A stretch of DNA of 6,137 nt from Verrucomicrobiota bacterium. Lineage in GTDB: Bacteria; Verrucomicrobiota; Verrucomicrobiia; Verrucomicrobiales; DEV007. The stretch covers positions 1-6,137 of the forward strand of contig JAQCER010000240.1 of assembly GCA_027618625.1 (NCBI GenBank), read 5' to 3'. The notes below the pieces were generated by a model, which was not told the origin of the DNA, made no database searches, and was given only the letters and a program-made list of their open reading frames with translations. How positions within the stretch are numbered: the first letter of the stretch is position 1; every line of letters begins with the position of its first letter. The translations under genes were made by a program, and so were the position numbers. Shown here piece after piece: positions 1-5,273 of the stretch.

Positions 1-59
1 GTCTGGGCGTAGTCGGTGCGTTCCGGGTAGGCGTGGAAACAGTCTTCCAGGATGTCCAT
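1..59 (-). CDS. 5' end of an unidentified gene running off the left edge
   Basis: Reading leftwards from an ATG at 59-57, the frame stays open to the window edge and begins MDILEDCFHAYPERTDYAQ. An in-frame TAA lies at 103-101, just upstream, and this ATG is the first standard start after it. A purine-rich AAGGGA sits about 13 nt upstream, a little far for a classical ribosome binding site. It lies inside the repeated 28-nt element described separately, and that element ends exactly on this ATG. Only 19 complete codons are visible, so I cannot assign a family. The acidic start has no signal-peptide character, which suggests a cytoplasmic product. The coding call rests only on the open frame and on its position after an AT-rich, promoter-like stretch. 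Confidence 0.4.
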   Translation of the reverse strand, partial: MDILEDCFHAYPERTDYAQ

Positions 60-125
60 TACTAAAGCTACGTCCCTTATTTTTTTTATTTTTATTACAT
101 TAGCAAAGCGGCGTCCCTTATTTTT
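57..125. repeat. Two direct copies of a 28-nt element, 41-bp period
   Basis: Positions 57-84 and 98-125 align without gaps and match at 24 of 28 bases. On the minus strand both read AAAAATAAGGGACG, two variable bases, GCTTT, two variable bases, then TAATG. The copies are separated by 13 bases of almost pure A/T. In the left copy the final ATG is the likely start of the minus-strand gene. In the right copy the ATG is followed at once by TAA. The element could be a duplicated leader with its ribosome binding region, or a paired regulator site. Confidence 0.6.
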
Positions 126-231
126 GGGCCGATTTGTGTAGTTTCTGGTCGCGCGCTATCGCTCTTCCGTATTAGTTCTTCCGATCTGCGCCCGTATGAC
201 TACGCTCGATGCGATTTATTGTTCGATTCTG
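60..231. other. Divergent intergenic region, AT-rich on its left half
   Basis: This is the divergent spacer between the left-edge gene and the secreted-protein gene, so promoters for both must lie here or in the overlapping ends. The left half (60-125) is unusually T-rich on the plus strand and contains the duplicated 28-nt element. The right half returns to normal composition. I looked for sigma-70-type boxes ahead of the plus-strand gene. Only poor matches appeared, such as TATTAG at 170-175 without a convincing -35 partner, so no promoter is called. Confidence 0.4.
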
Positions 232-930
232 ATGAGACTGAAGCCTTTGACTTGCCTGGCGCTTTGCTTGACAGCGGGGTTGGCGATGACGTCGACGTCG
301 GCGTCGGCGCCGTTGAAGGGTAGAACTCTGGGGCTGTCCAGTTCGGAGGTGGACATTGCGGTGGGGACTATCGAATCCGAAATTACGGCTACTCTGCAGT
401 TTCGCCCTCGCCCGGCTCCGAAGACGACGTCTGGTTACGATCTTTTCATCCCGGTCTACATCCCGACGGAGCAGATCAACGACGCGGGCGCGATGAAGAA
501 ATACAAACCCGCTCTTTCAGTCGAACGCCGGCCGGTCATTCTCACCCGTGCGGAACCCCCTGCGGCCATCGCTCGGCTAACCACGGTAGCAGGGATGACC
601 ACTGTCTGGTGGAAGGCCATCATGCGCTGGCCTCGTCCGGGCGAAGCACTGATCGTCGATATGCTCTATATCCAGCCTCACGCTGTAGCCGGACGCATGC
701 GCAGCTGCATCTACGTGCCTATTGCTCCCGATGCTGAACTTTCAAAGGACTCGCTCGTACGCCTCCGCGCAGAAGCACCAGGAACCGCCCTGTACCTGCG
801 CTCTGGAAAAACGAAAAAGTCCGGACCGCTGGGCAAGTGGATGGGAAAAGGCAAGTCGGCAGGCAAATCGCTGGAGTGCACGATCCAGCACAAGCTGCCG
901 ATTATCGTCGATCTCGTCGCTGCTGAGTAG
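232..930 (+). CDS. Secreted protein of unknown function with signal peptide
   Basis: The frame is open from an ATG at 196, but I prefer the ATG at 232 (232 aa). There the product starts MRLKPLTCLALCLTAGLA, a textbook signal peptide with a short basic start and a hydrophobic core. Small-residue cleavage candidates follow around residues 24-26 (TSASA). Starting at 196 would add a poorly fitting 12-residue extension. Neither ATG has a visible Shine-Dalgarno site. The mature part is about 205 residues, with alternating beta-type stretches (for example YDLFIPVYIP), a WW pair near residue 126, two cysteines (about 159 and 216) that could form a disulfide, and a Lys/Gly/Ser-rich stretch near 192-212. 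I recognise no family. It is probably exported to the periplasm or beyond. A terminator candidate follows it, and the next gene converges on it, so it is likely monocistronic. Confidence 0.65.
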   Translation: MRLKPLTCLALCLTAGLAMTSTSASAPLKGRTLGLSSSEVDIAVGTIESEITATLQFRPRPAPKTTSGYDLFIPVYIPTEQINDAGAMKKYKPALSVERRPVILTRAEPPAAIARLTTVAGMTTVWWKAIMRWPRPGEALIVDMLYIQPHAVAGRMRSCIYVPIAPDAELSKDSLVRLRAEAPGTALYLRSGKTKKSGPLGKWMGKGKSAGKSLECTIQHKLPIIVDLVAAE

Positions 931-976
931 GTAGCGCTGCAACTCGAAGAATCGGGTGTCCTTCCGGCAGTAAACT

Positions 977-1012
977 GGCGCTAAGCATCAACGATTTAGC
1001 CGCTTGTTTTTT
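977..1012 (+). terminator. Probable intrinsic terminator of the secreted-protein gene
   Basis: GCGCTAA (978-984) pairs with TTAG-C-[C]-GC (996-1003) with one bulged C, around an 11-nt loop. It is followed by TTGTTTTTT (1004-1012). The hairpin lies 47 bp after the stop codon at 930, in the right orientation for that gene. A competing arm, TAGCGC at 932-937, could pair with GCGCTA at 978-983 instead, which would weaken the terminator fold. Confidence 0.5.
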
Positions 1013-1025
1013 GGAAGATCCCCCG

Positions 1026-2219
1026 CTAAAGTTTAAGGCCCCGCTGGCGTCCGAAGTCCTCGACATTGCTTTCGGTTCGCGTGATCTCGGCCTTGATCTC
1101 GTCGGATAATGCGATGAGTTCCCTTACGTCCTGCAGGTGAATGTAATAGAGGTTTGATTTCAACAGTGGATCCATTCTGCGCGAGACAATGGAACGGGCG
1201 ATACGCAACAATTCTCCAACAGCTTTCTGGCGATCGCGCTGAGACAGTCTCGGATTTGCAAGGACTTCGGTCGCCCGCATCTCAGCTTCCTTGAGTTCCT
1301 CAGGTGTTTCGTTGCCGGCATTTCCTGACACAAAGCGTGACACTTTCTCCAGCTCTTCTCGTGCATCAACGATCGCGGTCGATGTCAGCTGAAAGCGACT
1401 CCAGTCAAGTAATTCCCACTGCTTTATGGTATCCAGCCGATGCCCGAAGTAAAGGGTTGCCGCCTCGCCTCTTTTGATTGTCGATCTCCTCGCTCGCACA
1501 CCCTTTGCATCGCTTCCCATCGAGGCCTCGGTTGCCTCGGCGATGATACCGATCATCGAACCCGATTGCGTATGGAACATTGGAGCCCCCCGAAGCCCGG
1601 TGTAAATGTCAAGATTCGCCACCAGAACAACCGGCTCAATCGCAGTCAACTGCCCGATGCCAACTTCGATGGCGCCCAATCCTTTCCCATCACCCGGGAT
1701 CAGCAGCTTGTCGTCTACCTTTGCGACGCTATCCACACTCTCCGCTACGGGCATCGCAATCAACCCATCCGGCGGCGATTCGATCTCAATCAATACCACG
1801 TCCGCTGTCTTTGCGGCCATCACCTTCTTTCCGCGAAATTCCGTGCCTTTGCCGTCCATTATCTTCAGCTTCCGATTCCCGGCAAGGGCGTGCTGGCTGG
1901 TGACAATGTAAAACACGCCATCGCGCTTGATGATACACCCGGTCGCCGGATGATTGCTGCCCTCGATCATCACCACTGCGCCGAACCGGTAATCACCAGG
2001 CGGGACCGGTTGCGTCACTTGCTCGACGGTGGAGGGAGTTGGGGCGTTTTCACCGGGATCCAGGAGCGAACCCGGCTTGAGCCTGTTCCAGTCCATTCCA
2101 GGAACTCCTCCGCTGTCCGCCACCTTTACCAGCACAGGGTGAGCAAATGGGTAAGCAAACCATCCACTAATGACAGCTCCCAGAAGCATGATGACATACC
2201 ATTTGAACATAGCCTGCAC
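1026..2219 (-). CDS. Membrane-anchored trypsin-fold protein, likely inactive (Ser to Arg)
   Basis: This 397-residue protein opens with a membrane anchor or uncleaved signal (about residues 7-26), then a Pro-rich linker (about 48-75). A chymotrypsin/HtrA-type domain covers about 78-230. Visible landmarks are the strand GCIIKRDGVFYIVT leading to His110 (TSQHAL), Asp140 (KTADVVLIEI) and the oxyanion-loop region at 208-213. That last segment reads GLRGAP where active enzymes have G[DN]SGGP, so Arg210 replaces the nucleophile. The His-Asp-Ser-position spacing (30 and 70 residues) closely matches DegP-type proteases (30 and 75). The C-terminal 110 residues are charged and helical; I see no PDZ domain. 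The frame starts with GTG at 2219. An ATG three codons later (2210), with AGG just upstream, is an equally plausible start. I infer a periplasmic or outer-facing binding or scaffold role rather than proteolysis. The gene lies 87 bp after the cyclodeaminase-family gene on the same strand. Confidence 0.75.
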   Translation of the reverse strand: MQAMFKWYVIMLLGAVISGWFAYPFAHPVLVKVADSGGVPGMDWNRLKPGSLLDPGENAPTPSTVEQVTQPVPPGDYRFGAVVMIEGSNHPATGCIIKRDGVFYIVTSQHALAGNRKLKIMDGKGTEFRGKKVMAAKTADVVLIEIESPPDGLIAMPVAESVDSVAKVDDKLLIPGDGKGLGAIEVGIGQLTAIEPVVLVANLDIYTGLRGAPMFHTQSGSMIGIIAEATEASMGSDAKGVRARRSTIKRGEAATLYFGHRLDTIKQWELLDWSRFQLTSTAIVDAREELEKVSRFVSGNAGNETPEELKEAEMRATEVLANPRLSQRDRQKAVGELLRIARSIVSRRMDPLLKSNLYYIHLQDVRELIALSDEIKAEITRTESNVEDFGRQRGLKL

Positions 2220-2221
2220 GC

Positions 2222-2240
2222 TAGCGAAAATTTTGCGCTA
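2222..2240. promoter_or_regulatory. Short dyad directly upstream of the trypsin-fold gene
   Basis: TAGCG at 2222-2226 and CGCTA at 2236-2240 form a perfect inverted repeat around an AT-only core (AAAATTTT plus G). It ends two bases from the GTG start of the trypsin-fold gene and 12 bases from the alternative ATG. Its position suits an operator or a 5' hairpin that affects initiation. It is too short to call firmly. Confidence 0.25.
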
Positions 2241-2306
2241 CACCAGAGCAAATGCCCAGCCTGTGGACCTGGCAGACTTGGCACGGTTCAGCCCCCGTGA
2301 CTACCG

Positions 2307-3251
2307 CTACGATATCACCTGCCGGTAGGCAAGACTTGCACCGACCAAATCACTCATGGCCATGCCTATGGACTTGAACAGGGTAATCTCTTCAGCGCTT
2401 TGCCGCAGGGTTGCCGTGCCGGCACACATTTCTGTCAACTCAGCTACGATGTCCTCTTTCTTAAACACGCCCTCAGAAATCGGCACGAGAATTTCTCCAG
2501 CCTCCTTGAAAGCGTTCACTCGACTGTCGGCATAAACTTTCGATTTAAGGATCAATGCAGTGTCACACTCGCGTTTCGTCGCATGATGGTTACCGATGAA
2601 ATCGGTGTGCGTTCCAGGTTTGATCCAATCACCTTTCACCAGCGGCTCGTGCGAACCGGTCGCGGCAACCACGATGTCCGCTTCAGCGCAGGCACTCTCG
2701 ATAGCATTCACCGCCCGACAGACTACACCGTCCAGCTCGGCATTCATTAGTTCCACTACGTTGGCTGCCTTGTCCGCGTTGCGCCCCCAGACCAGCACGT
2801 TCTTGATTGGACGCGCGCTGACATTGGCACGAATGATGTAGGTGGAAAGATTACCGGTTCCCAGCACTAAAAGTGTCTCTGAATCCTCACGTGCAAGCAA
2901 CCGAGTGGCGAGACCGGAGATTCCCCCTGTTCTCCAGAAAGTAACACTCGTCCCATCGACCAGGGCCAGCGGCTCGCCGTGCTGACGGTCGAACAACATG
3001 ATCTTTGAATAGAGCGATTTGTACTCAGGCCCTTGATTGTCGGGGAAATAAGTGAATGCCTTGACCCCAATGACGTCATCATTCCACGAAGGAAGCAGTG
3101 CGAAGGCGTTGTTGTTGCCTGGGTCGTCATCGAGCATATGCACCTGACGCGGCGGCATGCTGAATTTGCCGGCATAGGCGTGCTGCAGTGCATCGACGAG
3201 CGCGGGATAGCTGAGTGCTGAGTGAACTTCTTCAGGACTGATGATCTTCAT
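2307..3251 (-). CDS. Ornithine cyclodeaminase / mu-crystallin family NAD(P) enzyme
   Basis: This is a 314-residue cytoplasmic oxidoreductase of the ornithine cyclodeaminase/mu-crystallin family, whose members include ornithine cyclodeaminase, alanine dehydrogenase and ketimine (pyrroline-2-carboxylate) reductases. Family landmarks in order are the PPR motif (Arg35), Lys64 in VKAFTYFPDN, Arg107 in DGTSVTFWRTGG, a Rossmann Gly motif GTGNLS at 131-136, VVAATGS at 194-200, GTHTDFIGNHHATKRECD with Asp230, and the C-terminal FKSIGMAMSDL. The Gly motif resembles the GTGALAP subfamily rather than the GxGxQA type, so the exact substrate cannot be stated. I chose the ATG at 3251 because MKIISPEEVHSAL is the usual family start and CTAAAGG at 3267-3261 gives good spacing. 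The frame extends to another ATG at 3278, which would add nine atypical residues. The length is normal and all key residues appear intact. Confidence 0.88.
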   Translation of the reverse strand: MKIISPEEVHSALSYPALVDALQHAYAGKFSMPPRQVHMLDDDPGNNNAFALLPSWNDDVIGVKAFTYFPDNQGPEYKSLYSKIMLFDRQHGEPLALVDGTSVTFWRTGGISGLATRLLAREDSETLLVLGTGNLSTYIIRANVSARPIKNVLVWGRNADKAANVVELMNAELDGVVCRAVNAIESACAEADIVVAATGSHEPLVKGDWIKPGTHTDFIGNHHATKRECDTALILKSKVYADSRVNAFKEAGEILVPISEGVFKKEDIVAELTEMCAGTATLRQSAEEITLFKSIGMAMSDLVGASLAYRQVIS

Positions 3252-3260
3252 GGTGCGAAC

Positions 3261-3267
3261 CTTTAGA
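3261..3267 (-). promoter_or_regulatory. Ribosome binding site deciding the cyclodeaminase-family start
   Basis: On the minus strand CTAAAGG lies 9 nt before the ATG at 3251. Nothing comparable at useful spacing precedes the upstream in-frame ATG at 3278. Together with the family-typical N-terminus this favours 3251 as the start. Confidence 0.55.
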
Positions 3268-3284
3268 TCCCGAGCCATCGGCGG

Positions 3285-3335
3285 TCAATCGTGATCTGCC
3301 ACCGAGCACAATGTGAACGAAAAGTTGATGGACAT
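3285..3335 (-). CDS. Possible 16-codon leader ORF upstream of the cyclodeaminase gene
   Basis: On the minus strand GGAGGAAGG (3348-3340) is the strongest Shine-Dalgarno-like sequence I noticed in the window. The ATG at 3335 follows with 8 nt between GGAGG and the start. The ORF encodes MSINFSFTLCSVADHD and stops with TGA at 3287-3285. That is 33 bp before the chosen start of the cyclodeaminase-family gene and 6 bp before its alternative start. I see no run of arginine, proline or ornithine-pathway codons that would indicate classical attenuation. It could be a leader peptide that couples translation, a remnant, or chance. No known family is recognised. Confidence 0.3.
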   Translation of the reverse strand: MSINFSFTLCSVADHD

Positions 3336-3355
3336 TCAGCCTTCCTCCGTGACCT

Positions 3356-4048
3356 ATGTCAGGCATGCCAAAAACAAAAACTACTCTCGATTTGCTTGGA
3401 GCCGTCTTTGACTGGGACGGCATCATTATTGACTCCGCCGAACAACACAGAGAGGCGTGGGCCATCATGGCGGAAGAACTGCGCAAGCCGCTGGCAGCTA
3501 ACTTCTTCAAATTGACGTTTGGCATGCGCAACGAGCAGATCATCCCAGAGTTCACGCCGTGGGCCGAGCCGGGTGAACATGCGAAGATCGCTGAACTGGC
3601 CGACCGCAAAGAAGCCCTCTACCGCGAGGTCGTTCGCCGCGACGGCATCGCACCCCTGGACGGAGTGGTGGAATTTCTTGAGGCATTGAATGCAGCCGGC
3701 GTCCCATGCTCCGTAGGCTCGTCGACACCGCTGAAGAACATTGAGACGATCATCGAGGTCATCGGCCTGGGTCACCGTTTTCAGGCGATCTCCGGCGCGG
3801 AAGACGTCACTCGCGGAAAACCTGCGCCCGACATATTTATCACAGCGGCAGGAAAAGTGAACCGCCTGCCTGAGCATTGCATCGTCTTCGAAGACGCCCA
3901 CGTGGGCATCGCCGCCGGCAAGGCTGCGGGTTCCAAAGTGATCGCGGTGGCAACGACGCATCCGCTCGAGGCACTGGGAGAGGCAGACCTCGCAGTGAAG
4001 TCGCTGGCCGAAGTGACGATCGACCGGATGCTCGATCTGCTGGGATAA
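3356..4048 (+). CDS. HAD hydrolase, beta-phosphoglucomutase-like phosphatase
   Basis: This 230-residue cytoplasmic enzyme belongs to HAD subfamily IA, near beta-phosphoglucomutase and small sugar-phosphate phosphatases. All four HAD motifs are present: FDWDG with the nucleophile Asp19 and acid/base Asp21, GSSTP with Ser122/Ser123, GKPAPD with Lys155, and FEDAHVGIAAGKAAG with Asp180. The helical cap between residues 30 and 100 is typical of this subfamily. The substrate cannot be read from sequence; a phosphorylated sugar is likely by family. An in-frame TGA at 3350-3352 makes the ATG at 3356 the first start, with a second ATG at 3365. Neither has a clear ribosome binding site, which suggests a weak or leaderless-type start. 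It is transcribed divergently from the cyclodeaminase-family gene and shares about 100 bp of promoter space with it. The catalytic set is complete, so it should be active. Confidence 0.87.
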   Translation: MSGMPKTKTTLDLLGAVFDWDGIIIDSAEQHREAWAIMAEELRKPLAANFFKLTFGMRNEQIIPEFTPWAEPGEHAKIAELADRKEALYREVVRRDGIAPLDGVVEFLEALNAAGVPCSVGSSTPLKNIETIIEVIGLGHRFQAISGAEDVTRGKPAPDIFITAAGKVNRLPEHCIVFEDAHVGIAAGKAAGSKVIAVATTHPLEALGEADLAVKSLAEVTIDRMLDLLG

Positions 4049-4210
4049 TCAATCCCTCCGGCCTTCGGGCCCGGCTCGGAAGTTGGCGAGCTTGCCTTCG
4101 GTACGATCCCACAGATAGACATCCCGCCAATTCGGCTTAGATCGGTTCAGGTCAGGGAGCACTGATCCCACCTCGCCCAGTTTGCTGGTTTCAGAATCCG
4201 AAGCATTCAA
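4049..4210 (-). pseudogene. Possible gene remnant, coding-like frame without a good start
   Basis: On the minus strand a 53-codon frame ends with TGA at 4051-4049, touching the HAD gene stop tail to tail. It includes the stretch SKPNWRDVYLWDRTEGK and ends RAGPEGRRD. The amino acid mix, with charged residues and Trp/Tyr evenly spread, looks more like real protein than a random frame. There is no ATG. The frame is closed upstream by TAG at 4234-4232, and the available starts are TTG at 4210 or GTG codons near 4174 and 4165, none with a ribosome binding site. It could be the 3' end of a decayed gene or a chance frame. I recognise no family. Confidence 0.25.
4058..4074. other. GC-rich TTCG-loop hairpin after the HAD gene
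   Basis: CCGGCC (4058-4063), loop TTCG, then GG-[C]-CCGG (4068-4074) folds as a six-pair stem with one bulged C and a stable UUCG-type tetraloop. It begins 10 bp after the HAD stop codon. No T-run follows on the plus strand, so it is not a standard intrinsic terminator. It may protect the 3' end of the transcript or pause polymerase. Confidence 0.35.
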
Positions 4211-4219
4211 GCAGGCTGC

Positions 4220-4245
4220 AAAAAACGCATTCTAAAAAACGCATT
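4220..4245. repeat. Tandem 12-nt repeat with 14-bp period
   Basis: AAAAAACGCATT occurs at 4220-4231 and again at 4234-4245, separated by CT. It lies in the spacer before the two-helix membrane protein gene and just outside the possible gene remnant. It is most likely a small slippage duplication, with no evident function. Confidence 0.5.
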
Positions 4246-4332
4246 GCGAAAACTGCTTCCGCTTACTACGGTGAGAAGCCGCTTTCGATCATAATTGTCC
4301 GGCAGCGGAAGGCACCTTCAACAGCAGATTCC

Positions 4333-4653
4333 ATGACAAGCACACACATCAGCGCGATTTTTTTTATTGTCGGCGTAGTTGCGGTAGCGCCGGTGCTCTA
4401 CTACCACTGGCGCAAAAATCCGCATCCCCGCCTGCGACCACCCATCGGTGAAATGGTGATGCTCACACTTTTCGCACTCATGTTTGTCGGCGGCGGCTCG
4501 TATTTCATGGGAACGCTGCTCTCTTCCAACGTGGATTTTAGCAAAGAAGCGCTGAAGAAACCCACCACCAACCGCGCTCAACCTCAGGACGATTCCGCAC
4601 AGGGCGGCGGCAGCAAACCTAAGAAAGCGGACAAGACCCCGTTTGGCTTCTGA
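4333..4653 (+). CDS. Small two-helix membrane protein of unknown function
   Basis: This 106-residue protein has two predicted transmembrane helices, about residues 7-24 (SAIFFIVGVVAVAPVLYY) and 40-62 (around MVMLTLFALMFVGGGSYF). They are joined by a short basic, Pro-rich loop (HWRKNPHPRLRPP). The C-terminal 40 residues are hydrophilic and low in complexity, with KKP, GGGSKPKKADK and a terminal PFGF. By the positive-inside rule the basic loop is cytoplasmic and both ends face the periplasm, although the Lys-rich tail argues against this, so topology is uncertain. I recognise no family. The gene is the first of a plus-strand cluster, with its stop only 17 bp before the earliest possible cdd start. 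The ribosome binding site is weak. Confidence 0.6.
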   Translation: MTSTHISAIFFIVGVVAVAPVLYYHWRKNPHPRLRPPIGEMVMLTLFALMFVGGGSYFMGTLLSSNVDFSKEALKKPTTNRAQPQDDSAQGGGSKPKKADKTPFGF

Positions 4654-4670
4654 TGCGTGCTTGAAGATTC

Positions 4671-5273
4671 GTGCGCGACTCCTCCATCACCATCATTTTG
4701 CCTCAAGTCGCCATCGCGGATTCGATCATCGAATCGCCTGCGGGACGCATCATCGTTCCAGGTCATCACTTGCCTGAGAAGCGGGTTAACATTGATGCCG
4801 CGCTGGCTCAACAACTGCTGACCGCCGCGCGTGCAACTGCGGCGAATGCCCATGCCCCGTATTCGAATTTCCATGTAGGAGCAGCGGTAGTCATGGCCGA
4901 CGATCCGGAACGGCGAATCATCACCGGGGCCAATGTCGAAAACGGCTCTTACGGCGCCACCATCTGTGCCGAACGCTCCGCACTGGCTGCCGCATCGAGC
5001 CTCGGCTTCCGTGCACTGCGTTACCTCGCCCTCTCAACTGCCGACTCCCTTACCAGTCCGCTCTGCGATCGCTCGCCGTGCGGCATTTGCCGACAAACCA
5101 TTCGCGAGTTCATCGCACGTTCGAGCGATGCCAGCGAAGCTCTGATACTCGTCGACACCGCCGAACCAGGCACCCTCTGCGAGGCTTTCGACATTGACCG
5201 CCTGCTCCCCTACGGGTTTAACTTTGCCCCGCCCGGTATAGACCGATCATATGAGCGCGTCCTTACTTCTTAA
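4671..5273 (+). CDS. cdd: Cytidine deaminase (homotetrameric zinc type)
   Basis: Cytidine deaminase converts cytidine and deoxycytidine to uridine and deoxyuridine in pyrimidine salvage, in the cytoplasm. The core is complete: YSNFHVGAAV (64-73), NVEN (88-91) for ribose binding, CAE with zinc ligand Cys99 and catalytic Glu101, PCGIC with ligands Cys137 and Cys140, and LLPYGF (178-183) near the end. Three cysteine ligands indicate the small tetrameric class, which is usually about 130-150 residues. Here the longest frame, from GTG at 4671, gives 200 residues because about 40 residues of unrelated sequence precede the core. An in-frame TGA at 4662-4664 blocks a longer frame. A TTG at 4770, with CAGGT just upstream, would give 167 residues and fits the family better, so the true start is uncertain. 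The gene overlaps the next one by 23 bp. Confidence 0.92.
   Translation: MRDSSITIILPQVAIADSIIESPAGRIIVPGHHLPEKRVNIDAALAQQLLTAARATAANAHAPYSNFHVGAAVVMADDPERRIITGANVENGSYGATICAERSALAAASSLGFRALRYLALSTADSLTSPLCDRSPCGICRQTIREFIARSSDASEALILVDTAEPGTLCEAFDIDRLLPYGFNFAPPGIDRSYERVLTS
4719..4735. promoter_or_regulatory. Perfect 17-nt palindrome ahead of the cdd core
   Basis: GATTCGAT-C-ATCGAATC has two perfect 8-base arms around one central base. If cdd starts at the TTG at 4770, the palindrome lies 34 bp upstream in noncoding sequence, a position typical of a repressor operator. If translation starts at 4671, it falls within coding sequence for a doubtful extension. No regulator can be named from it. 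Confidence 0.35.

Larger units (their letters stand above)
4049..4332. other. 284-bp intergenic stretch ahead of the cdd cluster
   Basis: Besides the hairpin, the possible remnant and the tandem repeat, the right part (4246-4332) should carry the promoter for the plus-strand cluster. CATAAT at 4290-4295 is the best -10-like hexamer, but I find no matching -35 at 16-18 bp. GGAAGG near 4308-4313 is too far (about 19 nt) from the ATG at 4333 to be its ribosome binding site. No promoter is called with confidence. Confidence 0.4.

Noticed and set aside
286..312. GACGTCGACGTCGGCGTCGG-type short repeat
   Set aside because: It encodes the Thr/Ser/Ala-rich end of a signal peptide; biased codons explain it.
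1440..2300. Long plus-strand open frame (286 codons) over the trypsin-fold gene
   Set aside because: It is antisense to a gene with clear trypsin-fold landmarks. Its own translation is rich in Arg, His, Pro and Cys with no recognisable domain or ribosome site.
2321..2332. TGCC-GGTA-GGCA hairpin near the end of the cyclodeaminase-family gene
   Set aside because: It is a four-base stem inside coding sequence without a T-run, so it is not a credible terminator.
2400..2750. Plus-strand frame within the cyclodeaminase-family gene
   Set aside because: It is antisense to conserved family motifs on the minus strand and has no independent evidence.
3359..3961. 200-codon minus-strand frame over the HAD gene
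   Set aside because: The plus strand carries all four HAD motifs in order. The antisense product has no family features and is a by-product of high third-position GC.
4290..4295. CATAAT as a -10 box for the cdd cluster
   Set aside because: No acceptable -35 hexamer lies 16-18 bp upstream, so it is not called as a promoter.
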